64,000 bases of DNA from Amoebidium appalachense (GCA_963693365.1 CAVNZM010000012.1:2046001-2110000); one strand, 5' to 3'; shown: positions 1 through 8,337, numbered from the stretch's first letter. Numbers and translations are program-made. The notes: generated by a model from the letters alone, not told the origin.

Positions 1-2
1 TT

Positions 3-113
3 CAGACGGTGTTGAACATTGGTCGTGCTGCCCAAAACGTGGCCTACGTCGGCAGCAACATCAACTACATGCAGAGGTCCTTCAGGCGGGGTGGGGGTCG
101 GTCGTACCCCTAG
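3..113 (+). CDS. C-terminal end of an unidentified viral protein (partial)
   Basis: An open frame enters from the left edge and encodes 36 residues before TAG at 111-113. The tail is basic and glycine-rich (RSFRRGGGRSYP). Its stop overlaps the stop of the minus-strand gene at 110-403 in a shared CTAG, so the two genes converge with no spacer, as in compact viral genomes. Too little is present to name the protein. The composition (GC-rich, C-ending codons) matches the neighbouring viral genes. The start and most of the protein lie outside the window. Confidence 0.5.
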   Translation, partial: QTVLNIGRAAQNVAYVGSNINYMQRSFRRGGGRSYP

Positions 114-403
114 ATGTTGGTCTCCCCCTCCTGTTTCTGTATGTGGGCAAGCATGCGGGCATCCAGCTGGGCCTCGTACTCCAGCACCTTCCTCAGCTCC
201 TCCTGCCGGTCCACCGGCACCTTCTTCTTCAACTGCCGGAACTTTTTCTCGATTTTGTTTTCGGGCTTCTTCCCTTCCGTGTTGCCGGCCGGGTCAAAAT
301 GTTTGTCGGTGCCGTGGCGTATGTAGAACTGCAAGTAGTCGTCAAAGGTGAAGGGTGACGAGTATGCCGACGGCAAATTCTTCATGTTCTTCGGGGTGGC
401 CAT
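110..403 (-). CDS. Small basic protein of the integrated virus, unknown function
   Basis: This encodes 97 residues from ATG at 403 to TAG at 110-112. I chose the MATPKN start over a longer upstream extension because it falls after the neighbouring convergent stop and gives a compact product. The N-terminal third is aromatic (PFTFDDYLQFYIRHGTD). The rest is strongly charged and probably helical (KKPENKIEKKFRQLKKK, then an E/K/R-rich segment that could form a coiled coil). No enzyme motif is visible. It belongs to the same minus-strand group as the gene at 445-1068. I infer a virion or DNA-associated role only from charge and position. Confidence 0.55.
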   Translation of the reverse strand: MATPKNMKNLPSAYSSPFTFDDYLQFYIRHGTDKHFDPAGNTEGKKPENKIEKKFRQLKKKVPVDRQEELRKVLEYEAQLDARMLAHIQKQEGETNI

Positions 404-444
404 GCCTGCATGTAGCCTAGCTACTAGTGGTATGTGTGAATTTT

Positions 445-1068
445 TCACCACGAGATGAGGTTGGCAATGTGGTCACTGTAACTACGCTGCGGGGGAGGGG
501 GCTGCTGTGATGCTGCCTGTGTGTGGTACGTGCCGTAGCCCGTGTGGGGCATGCTGTGACGTATCGGTTGAGGCCCGAAGCTGCCCGGTGCACCCATGGG
601 GTGTGGGGGTGGGGGTGGGGGCACGTAATAGTGCTCATAGTACGGGTTTTACGGGTTGTCATACCCGTCACTCTCCTCGTAGCTGTCCTCCTCTTCATAG
701 GTCACCCGTGCCAAGGGCTTTCGTGGGGCCTTCTTCTGCTTTGGCCGGGGGGCCTTTGGGGGTGCTACCAGTACCGGTGCTGCTGCTGGGGGTGGGGGGT
801 CGGCTGGGCGGGTCTCCAGCACCTGCAGCTTCTGCTCAAGTTCACGGATATAGTCCTTGTTCCTACGCATGCGTTCCACCCTTGTGCTCCTACCCTTCTC
901 CAAGGCCTCCAGCTGCCGTGCTGTGGGTTGCCGTTTGGCCCTTGCCGCGTTGCCGGCTTCCAGCACCATGGGGTCCACACCCATACCGGTGTTGGTGGTT
1001 TCGTTGGACACCGGTTGGTCGGCCTCACCGTCCGACATGCGCTCGATTTGGTTCTCGTCGGTTGACAT
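445..1068 (-). CDS. Coiled-coil, proline/tyrosine-rich viral protein interrupted by one in-frame TAA
   Basis: Starting from ATG at 1068, the first 139 codons encode an acidic N-terminus (MSTDENQIERMSDGEAD), a predicted coiled coil (ARQLEALEKG to YIRELEQKLQVLE, about residues 45-80), a Pro/Ala/Lys linker and an acidic tyrosine-rich stretch ending DGYDNP. A TAA at 649-651 follows. The same frame then stays open for 67 more codons to TGA at 445-447 and encodes a Pro/Tyr/Gln-rich tail beginning NPYYEHYYVPPPP. The TAA sits between two AACCCG hexamers, as if a short duplication or a CAA-to-TAA change created it. The architecture resembles scaffold or minor-capsid proteins but no family is recognised. 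It is either a nonsense-broken gene or a 139-aa protein plus untranslated tail. Confidence 0.5.
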
Positions 1069-1164
1069 TGTTGGTGTTACCAATAGGGACACATTTTTTC
1101 CAACGTTGGGCGGCGTACATACGTCCAAAAAATGTGTGCCCACTATCAAACACGGTCAACCAAG
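1069..1164. promoter_or_regulatory. Divergent intergenic region with a 10-bp inverted repeat
   Basis: The only spacer between a minus-strand gene (start 1068) and a plus-strand gene (start 1132 or 1165) contains CACATTTTTT at 1090-1099 and its exact complement AAAAAATGTG at 1127-1136. The arms are symmetric between the two starts. I infer a bidirectional promoter or a binding site for a dimeric viral regulator. If the plus-strand gene used the ATG at 1132, that codon would lie inside the right arm, which favours the ATG at 1165. Confidence 0.4.
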
Positions 1165-1401
1165 ATGGTCGGCACAACGTCCAAGAGCGCGTCCGACACG
1201 GATGCCGAGCCGTGGCAGCACGCGTGCGACTTCTGTGGGCACTGGTTCCGGTGTGCCACGCAGGAGGAGGGGCCAGGCTGTGACTTTGACTGTGGGTGCA
1301 CCATGACGTGGCTGGGGGACGAGCCTATGTACCTCTGCAGTTTCAAGTGCCTCGACGAGTTTACCGTCTACAACGTGCAGATCGACAGCTGCCGTCATTA
1401 A
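1165..1401 (+). CDS. Small Cys/His-rich (zinc-ribbon-like) viral protein
   Basis: This encodes 78 residues from ATG 1165 (89 from the upstream in-frame ATG 1132) to TAA at 1399-1401. The core holds paired cysteines: CDFCGHWFRC, then CDFDCGC about 15 residues on, then LCSFKCLDEF, with further His near both ends. This is consistent with one or two structural zinc sites. It lies immediately upstream of the packaging ATPase (28-bp gap). No known family is recognised. A nucleic-acid-binding or capsid-accessory role is only an inference from the zinc-finger pattern and the neighbourhood. Confidence 0.55.
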   Translation: MVGTTSKSASDTDAEPWQHACDFCGHWFRCATQEEGPGCDFDCGCTMTWLGDEPMYLCSFKCLDEFTVYNVQIDSCRH

Positions 1402-1429
1402 TTTTAGCCACCCTACACTGAGTGACACC

Positions 1430-2173
1430 ATGCACCCTACCCCACCCATAGCCGTCAACCCCTTGCCGGCACCACTGTCGGTGGAGCACATTCCGATGAC
1501 GTGTGACACCAAACTGAACGTGCCCTACCCCCTCATGGACAACGTGTTCTTCTTTTTGCTTATTGGCCAGCCTGGTTCTGGCAAGTCCAACCTGCTCGTC
1601 AACCTCATTGCCCGGGAGGGCGAGTTCTACAATAAACAGTTTGACCGTGTGTACATTTTCAGCCCGAGCATGCACACCCTCGGCACGGCCCTGAAAATTC
1701 CCAGGGCCCGCCTGCACCAGGACGTCACCTTCCTCCCCGAGATTCTCAAACTGTCCCTCCAACACAAGAAGGTCAACCCAAATTACCGGATGTTGTTGGT
1801 GTTCGACGACATGTCCCATATTTTCCGAAAATCCGGCAACCTCCGTGAATTTGTACGTATGGCACAGAACCGACGACACATTGGTGTGTCGGTGATGATG
1901 GTGGGGCAGAAATTGAACAAGATCCCCCTTGAGCTACGTAGCCAGGCCGATGCCTTGGCCCATTTTAAGAACACCAACAACACCGAGCTCAAGGTGTTGA
2001 GGGACGAGTTCTTGCCGGCCCTCGAAACCCCCCAGTTTTTCGAGCTCATGGACACGGTCTACCGGGACAAGCACGACTTTCTTTTTATCCGGCTGAACGA
2101 GGGTCGGATGTTTCGCAATTTTGAGGAGGAGGTGGTGCTCGGCACGAATGAAAAAAATGTCGACCATGTGTAA
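1430..2173 (+). CDS. A32/FtsK-HerA-like genome-packaging ATPase
   Basis: The 247-aa P-loop ATPase powers translocation of viral DNA into preformed capsids in Polintons, PLVs, virophages and giant viruses. Walker A is GQPGSGKSN at about residues 46-54. Walker B is LLVFDD at about 121-126, followed by SHIFRKSGNLREFVRMAQNRRH, the expected arginine-rich segment, and VSVMMVGQ, which fits the sensor strand. Length fits the 220-300 aa usual for this family. It starts at ATG 1430 (context GACACCATG) and ends in TAA only 12 bp before the capsid gene, so the two form the classic morphogenesis pair. There are no breaks in the frame. Confidence 0.9.
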   Translation: MHPTPPIAVNPLPAPLSVEHIPMTCDTKLNVPYPLMDNVFFFLLIGQPGSGKSNLLVNLIAREGEFYNKQFDRVYIFSPSMHTLGTALKIPRARLHQDVTFLPEILKLSLQHKKVNPNYRMLLVFDDMSHIFRKSGNLREFVRMAQNRRHIGVSVMMVGQKLNKIPLELRSQADALAHFKNTNNTELKVLRDEFLPALETPQFFELMDTVYRDKHDFLFIRLNEGRMFRNFEEEVVLGTNEKNVDHV

Positions 2174-2185
2174 CACACCGGCAAC

Positions 2186-3934
2186 ATGGCAGCCCCCTAC
2201 GACGCCTCCGTGCCCCTCAACCTGGCCTACCACAAGCTGACGGACGCCGGCACCTACTCACCTGTCGAGCTCAGCCACATTAACCGCCGATCGACCGTCA
2301 AGACCTATCCGGTGACCGGCTCGACGTACAGCTCCAAGGGGCAGCGTGTGATTCGATTCTCCCTGCCTGCCGTGGGCTTCCTGGACTGTCTCAACAGCTA
2401 CATGACGTTCCAGTTCAAGGCCAACGTCCCCAACGCCCCCGAGAACGTGGGTGTCAAGGTGGAGAGACTGCGGAAGTTCCCCCTCCCTGACCAGCTCGAC
2501 CACCCCATCAGCAACAACCAGGACACTGTCGGCTATGAGGGTACCACTGTGCCCCAGACCGGGACGGCTGATTCTGACACCCTCAATCCGGCGGCTGTTG
2601 CCAGTAAGGACATTTTCCCTCTCAAGGTCCGTAACCTGGAGGGTATGGCTATGATGGGTGGTCACCTGTGCTCCTCGGCTGCCCCCTTTGACCGTGCCCG
2701 CGTGTCCATCAACGGCACTACCGTGGAGGACATTTCTGGGTACAACCACCTCATGATCAACCTTGAACGCTTCCTGTCGTCGGCCGACTACGGCAACTGC
2801 CCTGCCGGCCGCATGCATGGCACCTACGGGCCCCAGGACGACGACTGGGAGTACGCAGACAAGTGGAATACGGCTGTCGATAGTAAATACGCTCTCTTCA
2901 ACCCCGACCCGCTCAAGAGGCTGTTTGGCATTGAAAAGCTCAAGGACGTAGCCCCCCTTGCCAATGACACCTTGATACCCACACCCGCCGAGGCCGACAG
3001 TGTACCCGGCAAGGACCGCATTACAGACGGCAAGTACCTCGACTACACCAAGAAGGTGGCCAAGTGGCCACCCCAGCAGGTCAACGTTCAGGCCCAGATC
3101 GATGCCACTGACGGGTTCACCTACATTCATCAGCTCAAGCTCGGCCTCATGCGTTCCGGCAGGTACCTGCCCCTGTCATACATGGGGGAGGTACAGATCG
3201 AGCTGTCGCTGGGGGAGGCCAACCAGGTGCTGTACGTGCCCACCGAGAACGCGGAATGGGTGAAGGACGTGTCCTACGAGATTATCAACCCCGTCTTCCA
3301 CTGTGAAATTATTGAGTGGAACGCCGTGTACACGGCCGGCTTTGAGAAGGCTCTGATGGAGAAGAACGTGTATATTCCATACAGCACGTTCACCCATTTC
3401 CAGAGCTACGTCAAGGGGGGCAGTCCTGCCGACCTGCACATTTCGTTCCGGGGGCGGAACGTCAAGTCCCTGCTGTCCCTGGTGAGGAGTGGCAACGACT
3501 GGGCCCAAGCAAACAGCGAGACGTTCAGGTCCAAGCGTAGTAACATCACCAGCTACCAGATCAAGATAGGACCCTACCAGAAGCCCCTCGACGAGATTCG
3601 AGTGTCCTCGAACAACTGTGCCGAGGCATGGGCGGAGTTGGCCAAGGCCCTGTACTTCTTGGGTGACGTCACGGCCGACTGCATGTACAACAGCACTGCC
3701 TGGCCGGATAAACAGTTCATGATTGCCCTTGACCTGGAGAGGGACCGTGACCTGTACTCTGGCCTCGACACCAGCTCCGATGCTACCCCCATTCTGCTGC
3801 ACCTCAACACGGAGAAGTTCACCAGCGGTACCTCCAGAGCCAACGAGTACGACGACCTGACCCTTGACACGTTTGTGCACCATGAAAACGTGCTTGTGCT
3901 GTCTGGTGCCCGTGAGGTGACGGTGGAGGCCTAG
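2186..3934 (+). CDS. Probable double-jelly-roll major capsid protein
   Basis: The 582-aa protein lies directly downstream of the packaging ATPase and is the largest structural-type frame in the block. Size and position are those of the major capsid protein of Polintons and polinton-like viruses, which forms hexon-like trimers. No short diagnostic motif exists for this fold. What is visible is a beta-rich sequence with few charged runs, an early segment VIRFSLPAVGFLDCLNSYMT of the kind that opens the first jelly roll, and many Gly/Asn/Pro turns throughout. It starts MAAPYDAS at ATG 2186 and ends in TAG at 3932-3934, with an intact frame. Structure prediction would settle the fold. Capsid identity rests on size, context and composition. 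Confidence 0.8.
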   Translation: MAAPYDASVPLNLAYHKLTDAGTYSPVELSHINRRSTVKTYPVTGSTYSSKGQRVIRFSLPAVGFLDCLNSYMTFQFKANVPNAPENVGVKVERLRKFPLPDQLDHPISNNQDTVGYEGTTVPQTGTADSDTLNPAAVASKDIFPLKVRNLEGMAMMGGHLCSSAAPFDRARVSINGTTVEDISGYNHLMINLERFLSSADYGNCPAGRMHGTYGPQDDDWEYADKWNTAVDSKYALFNPDPLKRLFGIEKLKDVAPLANDTLIPTPAEADSVPGKDRITDGKYLDYTKKVAKWPPQQVNVQAQIDATDGFTYIHQLKLGLMRSGRYLPLSYMGEVQIELSLGEANQVLYVPTENAEWVKDVSYEIINPVFHCEIIEWNAVYTAGFEKALMEKNVYIPYSTFTHFQSYVKGGSPADLHISFRGRNVKSLLSLVRSGNDWAQANSETFRSKRSNITSYQIKIGPYQKPLDEIRVSSNNCAEAWAELAKALYFLGDVTADCMYNSTAWPDKQFMIALDLERDRDLYSGLDTSSDATPILLHLNTEKFTSGTSRANEYDDLTLDTFVHHENVLVLSGAREVTVEA

Positions 3935-3954
3935 AGTGCTAAATTGTGTCTGGC

Positions 3955-3963
3955 TATATAAAA
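3955..3963 (+). promoter_or_regulatory. TATA box
   Basis: TATATAAAA lies in the 48-bp gap between the capsid gene and the next ATG at 3983. It starts 28 bp before that ATG, which is about the distance normally separating a TATA box from the transcription start. The mRNA leader would then be extremely short or absent. Confidence 0.5.
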
Positions 3964-3982
3964 ACAAGCACACACGGCAAAC

Positions 3983-4402
3983 ATGGCTACCGACACTGCT
4001 ATTGTACCGTGGGCACCTACACCTAGCCATGTTACCGACACTGCCGTTGTACCGTGGGCACCTACACCAACCCAGGCAGCCGTGTACGGCTACAAGGTGG
4101 CTCCACAGGCCGAGTACGAGGCAGCCTATGTTGCCCCCTACCGTGTACCTCACACGGACGGCACCTTCCAGGCCGGGGTGTACGGTGTGCCGTTCCGTGA
4201 GCTGCCGACTTTCGGCAACCTGCCCGCCGACAACCACCTACCCTCCATGCCGGGCAGGAGTGGTCTGGGTAGCAGGGGTCTCCCGTTCAACAACCAGACC
4301 TACTACCTGGACTTTGCACCCGTGAGGGTGGGCCGTAGTGGTGACCCCCAGAACAGCTTTACCAGGCAACCCATGGCACAGTATGCCGGGTTCTCCAAAT
4401 AA
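3983..4402 (+). CDS. Unidentified viral protein with N-terminal direct repeat
   Basis: This encodes 139 residues. The N-terminus is an imperfect tandem duplication (TDTAIVPWAPTP then TDTAVVPWAPTP), also visible in the DNA at about 3986-4070. The remainder is Pro/Gly/Tyr-rich with no transmembrane segment. The stop codon TAA overlaps an AATAAA-type polyadenylation signal (AAATAATAAAC), an economy also seen at the gene ending at 7332. It lies between capsid and other probable virion genes, so a minor structural role is likely but unproven. Confidence 0.55.
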   Translation: MATDTAIVPWAPTPSHVTDTAVVPWAPTPTQAAVYGYKVAPQAEYEAAYVAPYRVPHTDGTFQAGVYGVPFRELPTFGNLPADNHLPSMPGRSGLGSRGLPFNNQTYYLDFAPVRVGRSGDPQNSFTRQPMAQYAGFSK

Positions 4403-4438
4403 TAAACACCAGTCTACAACAACACCACCGTGTCCACC

Positions 4439-4885
4439 ATGACCACCGTGCAGCATGCCACTGATGACGTATACAGTGAATTACCCTGGTTTAGTACTTT
4501 TGGCAAGTACCGTGTCAGCTACAAGTACCCTGAGGAGGCACATGTGGACCGATGGCGTGCTCTTCCTGTCAGCAGTGTGGGAAACCCGTTGGTGAGTTAC
4601 ATAACTCGCAGTAGTTACGGTAGGCTCGTGAAGAATGGTCTTGACACCTTCTTCGAATGGGTACACTTAGACCCAAACCATGCTCCATTGTGGGGTGGGA
4701 AGCTGCCTGATATGGTGAAGGTGGACATAGCCTACGACCCTGGCTACTCCCACTTCAAGGACAAGTACGGTAGCTCGTACGTGTGGACCAGGCCCCGACC
4801 ACCCCCTCCCCCCGTGCCTGACGTGACCCCACTGGCACCCCCTCCCCTCCCCCACCCCGTCCGACCACCCAACCAAGTCATCTGA
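4439..4885 (+). CDS. Probable virion protein, N-terminal part of a frame-split gene
   Basis: From ATG 4439 (CCACCATGACC context) the frame runs 148 codons to TGA at 4883-4885. The first ~110 residues look globular and aromatic (LPWFSTFGKYRVSYKYPEE). The tail is proline-rich (TRPRPPPPPVPD). From about 4860 the next frame (+1) is open through 5200 and encodes more proline-rich sequence that enters the 90-bp tandem repeats. Those repeats are, after one further base, in frame with the gene starting at 5506. This suggests one longer protein broken by two single-base insertions in C-rich tracts, or homopolymer sequencing errors. Function is unknown. Confidence 0.55.
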   Translation: MTTVQHATDDVYSELPWFSTFGKYRVSYKYPEEAHVDRWRALPVSSVGNPLVSYITRSSYGRLVKNGLDTFFEWVHLDPNHAPLWGGKLPDMVKVDIAYDPGYSHFKDKYGSSYVWTRPRPPPPPVPDVTPLAPPPLPHPVRPPNQVI

Positions 4886-5069
4886 CCCTCCCATACCCTA
4901 CCCACCCCCGGGCTGGCACCCTGGACCACCACCACCACGACCAACGTCTGCCATACGTCCCCCTGCCCGTGTCTCCAAGGGACCGCTGACACCCCACACG
5001 GGCGGCTCGACCACGACTCCCCGACCGTCGGGTTTCCTAGGGCAGAAGGGACCCAAACCCACCCGTACA

Positions 5070-5505
5070 CCCCTCCCGTACCCACCCCCCAACTGGCACC
5101 CCGGCCCACTGCCCACGACCCCTGCAGCACCCCACCTGCCTGCCAAGCCCGACGGGCCACCCCTCCCGTACCCACCCCCCAACTGGCACCCCCGGCCCAC
5201 TGCCCACGACCCCTGCAGCACCCCACCTGCCTGCCAAGCCCGACGGGCCACCCCTCCCGTACCCACCCCCCAACTGGCACCCCGGCCCACTGCCCACGAC
5301 CCCTGCAGCACCCCACCTGCCTGCCAAGCCCGACGGGCCACCCCTCCCGTACCCACCCCCCAACTGGCACCCCGGCCCACTGCCCACGACCCCTGCAGCA
5401 CCCCACCTGCCTGCCAAGCCCGACGGGCCACCCCTCCCGTACCCACCCCCCAACTGGCACCCCGGCCCACTGCCCACGACCCCTGCAGCACCCCACCTGC
5501 CGGCC
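5070..5505. repeat. 90-bp tandem repeat, ~5 copies, coding for a 30-residue proline-rich unit
   Basis: Units begin near 5071, 5161, 5252, 5342 and 5432, the last truncated at 5505. The copies look almost identical. The period is 90 bp except for one extra C in the second copy, in the C run around 5190-5195. On the plus strand the unit is free of stops and in one frame reads about 30 residues including PYPPPNWHPGPLPTTP. Because 90 is a multiple of three the array expands without changing frame. The long minus-strand frames across the array are by-products of the repeat. Confidence 0.85.
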
Positions 5506-6846
5506 ATGGCACCAACCAGCACGGCAACTTCTGCAACACCGACCGAGACTCAGCTAGCCGAAGCCACCACTGCTGCCGTTGCCACTATTGAGGACGACTC
5601 CTTTTGGGCCCCCCTCTCGGAGCTGGAGAGGTGGCTCATGTTGAACCACCCGAATTGGTGGAGGGTGGCACAGATAGGTGGCCTCGCTCTTGTCAAGTGG
5701 ATCCTCTGGGGTCTCGGGGACAAGGGCAACCAGGCGAGGGCTGCAAGGGCTGCCGGGAGGGAGTTTGGCCGTGTTCTAAGTGCACCACCACTGGCATTCC
5801 TAACCGAGACTCCGACGGTTCACCCCTCCCTTGCTGCCACCTACTACCCAACGACTAAAAAGTCGGTCACCATGAAGGGGGGAGGGACGACACCTGCACT
5901 CTGGAGACCCCCCACGAGCCCGGCTGCACCGTCAACCACTCTGCAAGGGGGACTCGAGGGTCCCACGTCTGCTACCCCACCCGATGAGGGGACCTATGAG
6001 CCCGTACCGGTGACCCGTACCGACAAGGGTTCCTCCGGTATGAACGCGTTGCTGGGGCCACTCAAACGGATGCACGGTGAGAGCCTGGAGGAGTATGAGA
6101 GACGGATGTACGAGCAAAACTCAGTGTTTGACAACCCGGCCTTGACACCCTATATGAAATCGGTGTTGAAACGTGGCGTTGAAGCACTTTCAGCGGGTGG
6201 GGAGAGGCTGGCTAGTGTGGTCGGAGGGGGCAGCCTGCAGGAAGCTGTGTTGGGTGACCAGGGCCTTATCACCGAGGTGAAAAACGTCGGAAAGCACTTG
6301 CTGGAGTACTACGTGCAGCAGCACAAGTCGACTCCACCGGCCTCCTCCACCCCTCTAGCTATAGAGCACGACCCTTCGGGTGGCCGTAGGTCCGGGAGAA
6401 AGCCTCCCCCTGCAGGCCCCTCTGCAGAACCAAGTCCGGCTACGCGTCATGACGGCTACAAGTCGGGGGACCTACCACACCACACACAGCACCCACACGT
6501 CCGAGCAGCCCTTCCGTTGGTTAGGGCAGCCCTACCGACTGTTGGCCGGGCCCTTGGTTTTCAACCGGACACTGTGAGACTGGCACAGCTTGCACTGGAC
6601 TACACCACTGGTACCACCGAGGAGGATAAGAAGAAGAAGGACACCAAGAAGAAGGGTACGAAGAAGAAGGACGGCAAGAAGAAGGACACCAAGAAGAAGG
6701 AGGACACCAAGAAGAAGGACGTCAAGAAGAAGGAGGACACCAAGAAGAAGGACACCAAGAAGAAGGACACCAAGAAGAAGAAGGACACCAAGAAGAAACC
6801 AGCGGCAAGAAGAAGGGTAAATAATCTACGCCACAGGCAACAGTGA
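5506..6846 (+). CDS. Lysine-rich probable core or minor virion protein
   Basis: This encodes 446 residues if it starts at ATG 5506, although the frame is open upstream into the proline-rich repeats and the true protein may be longer. A tryptophan-rich hydrophobic segment (WRVAQIGGLALVKWILWGL, about residues 51-69) could be a membrane-associated helix. A Pro/Ser/Thr-rich middle and a helical segment around EEYERRMYEQ follow. The C-terminus (about 370-435) is a run of KKKDT-type repeats ending PAARRR. Such a tail is expected to bind DNA, as in adenovirus-like core proteins, but no homology is claimed. The stop is TGA at 6844-6846. Confidence 0.6.
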   Translation: MAPTSTATSATPTETQLAEATTAAVATIEDDSFWAPLSELERWLMLNHPNWWRVAQIGGLALVKWILWGLGDKGNQARAARAAGREFGRVLSAPPLAFLTETPTVHPSLAATYYPTTKKSVTMKGGGTTPALWRPPTSPAAPSTTLQGGLEGPTSATPPDEGTYEPVPVTRTDKGSSGMNALLGPLKRMHGESLEEYERRMYEQNSVFDNPALTPYMKSVLKRGVEALSAGGERLASVVGGGSLQEAVLGDQGLITEVKNVGKHLLEYYVQQHKSTPPASSTPLAIEHDPSGGRRSGRKPPPAGPSAEPSPATRHDGYKSGDLPHHTQHPHVRAALPLVRAALPTVGRALGFQPDTVRLAQLALDYTTGTTEEDKKKKDTKKKGTKKKDGKKKDTKKKEDTKKKDVKKKEDTKKKDTKKKDTKKKKDTKKKPAARRRVNNLRHRQQ

Positions 6847-6862
6847 CACCACCACCACCATT

Positions 6863-7101
6863 ATGGCACCCGGCACGGAGCACATGCGCATGTATGCGTT
6901 GCCACACACCCTTGCCCCCCCTCCCCGTACCCCCTCCCCTACCGCACCCGACCGACCCCCGGGCCTGTACCCCAAACCCGACCGTTCTACGGGCCGGGAA
7001 ACACCGTCATTGAGGGCCCAGGGGGGACCATGAGGCCGAGGCCGGCCACGTACACACCCTGGCCTGTGGCTGCCGACAAGAGCTCCTTCCAGAACTATTA
7101 A
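6863..7101 (+). CDS. Small proline-rich viral protein, frame-shifted
   Basis: From ATG 6863 the frame runs 56 codons to TGA at 7031-7033. A second overlapping frame, open from about 6975 to TAA at 7099-7101, encodes a plausible continuation (FYGPGNTVIEGPGG and WPVAADKSSFQNY). The two are offset by one base near the C-rich stretch 6910-6985. I read this as one protein of roughly 78 residues with a single-base indel. The alternative is a 56-aa protein followed by an untranslated spacer. No function is recognised. Confidence 0.35.
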
Positions 7102-7140
7102 ATATTGTGTGTGGTTGTGTAAACACCCTACTTCTGCAAC

Positions 7141-7332
7141 ATGGAGCTCAACATTGGCGGGCCCCCCATACGTAAGAAGCCGTTCATTTTTCCGGAGCAG
7201 AACAACAGCTTAAACGTCATGGACGTCTCGACCATACGTGACTTCCGGGAACGCCCGTTGGCCTACACCGTACCGTTGTCCGGCATCAACGCCAACCGTC
7301 CCATACGCACGGCACCTGTGGTGTTTAAATAA
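7141..7332 (+). CDS. Small viral protein, unknown function
   Basis: A 63-aa frame starts at ATG 7141 (CTGCAACATGG context, like the capsid gene's GGCAACATGG). It begins MELNIGGPPIRKKPF. The stop codon is embedded in AAATAAAC, an overlapping polyadenylation signal like that of the 3983-4402 gene. It is the last plus-strand gene before the convergent VLTF3-like gene. It has no transmembrane segment or recognisable motif. Confidence 0.5.
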   Translation: MELNIGGPPIRKKPFIFPEQNNSLNVMDVSTIRDFRERPLAYTVPLSGINANRPIRTAPVVFK

Positions 7333-7509
7333 ACTTGAGTGGGTCGACGGTAGTGTGGGCACGTGCTGGCACACCCCCTACCACCACCTGCTACCCCTAA
7401 CATATTGTGCACATGTCTTGTATTTAGGTCACGGTACAGTAGCACCAGGCTACAGGTAAAACATGTTGTATTCCACAAGCATGTGGTAGTTTTTAAGGTC
7501 CCTCTCCAG

Positions 7510-8337
7510 CTACACCCACACCTTGTCACTCTTGACTCTAGTCACCTTGCTTTTGACGGCCGGCACCAGCCTAGCCACCACCTCAGCATCCATACCACCC
7601 ACTAATTCCACTATTTTCACCAGCAGGAACGGGTACCCCACAAAGTTCTTCCTTGTGTCCTCCTTGTGCCTCCTATGCCACGACAAGGAGAACTTAAACA
7701 TGCCCATCAACAGCTCGAGCTGTTCACACGTGAACCTAGGGAGGGGGTGACCGTACAGCCTGTTTAATATATAAGGTACACGCATGTAGTGTTTTGTAAG
7801 CTTGTTCTGTCTCAACACCCTCCTTGCCTGGTCTGCATTCTCTATGTGTGCCACACCCCTGAATGCTGCCACCACCCCCTCCTGCATGTCCCCCATGGAA
7901 GCATTCAACCCCTGCACCGACTGAAGTAGCTGCTTGAAGTGGTTGATGTGTCTGTATGGCTGTGACCTCTTCCTGTCCCAGAAGGCCGTGCACCCCTCAT
8001 AGGTCTTCCTCCCCTCACCGTCACTCCCCTCCCACCCCCTCCCGTCGTACACCCAGTCCTCCTCCCCCTCTCCCTCCCCCTCCTCCCCCCCTTTCCCTCC
8101 CCCCTCCTCGTACACATACTCCTGGACTCCACCGTCGTGCCCGTAGTCGTCGTGTCCCCCCGTGCACGTCACCCTGTTGCAGTATGCCCACCAACATGCA
8201 TTCGGTGGTTGTAGTGGGGGTGGGGGTGGGGGTGTGGTCGGGCTACAGTACATGTCGAAGAGGAAGGGGCATAAGTCTAGCAGCTTCTCGGGGTCTGTGG
8301 TGTCTGCCACCATACTTAGCAGTGTGTCTTCATCCAT
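7510..8337 (-). CDS. VLTF3-like (poxvirus A2-type) late transcription factor
   Basis: The 275-aa protein matches the late-transcription-factor-3 family found in poxviruses, other giant viruses, virophages and many polinton-like elements, where it directs RNA polymerase to late promoters. The signature is YRHINHFKQLLQSVQG at about residues 127-142, followed by the conserved helical block LTKHYMRVPYILNRL (about 180-195) and LELLMGMFKFSLSWH with a C-terminal helix. Cysteines at CPFLFDMYC and CWWAYCNRVTC near the N-terminus could form the zinc site. An acidic Glu/Gly-rich insert lies at about 75-105. It starts at ATG 8337 and ends in TAG at 7510-7512, convergent with the small gene at 7141-7332. 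Confidence 0.8.
   Translation of the reverse strand: MDEDTLLSMVADTTDPEKLLDLCPFLFDMYCSPTTPPPPPPLQPPNACWWAYCNRVTCTGGHDDYGHDGGVQEYVYEEGGGKGGEEGEGEGEEDWVYDGRGWEGSDGEGRKTYEGCTAFWDRKRSQPYRHINHFKQLLQSVQGLNASMGDMQEGVVAAFRGVAHIENADQARRVLRQNKLTKHYMRVPYILNRLYGHPLPRFTCEQLELLMGMFKFSLSWHRRHKEDTRKNFVGYPFLLVKIVELVGGMDAEVVARLVPAVKSKVTRVKSDKVWV

Noticed and set aside
4744-5539. Long minus-strand open frames (up to 250 codons) across the capsid region
   Set aside because: They are translations of the 90-bp tandem repeat on the wrong strand. They lack natural composition and overlap plus-strand viral genes.
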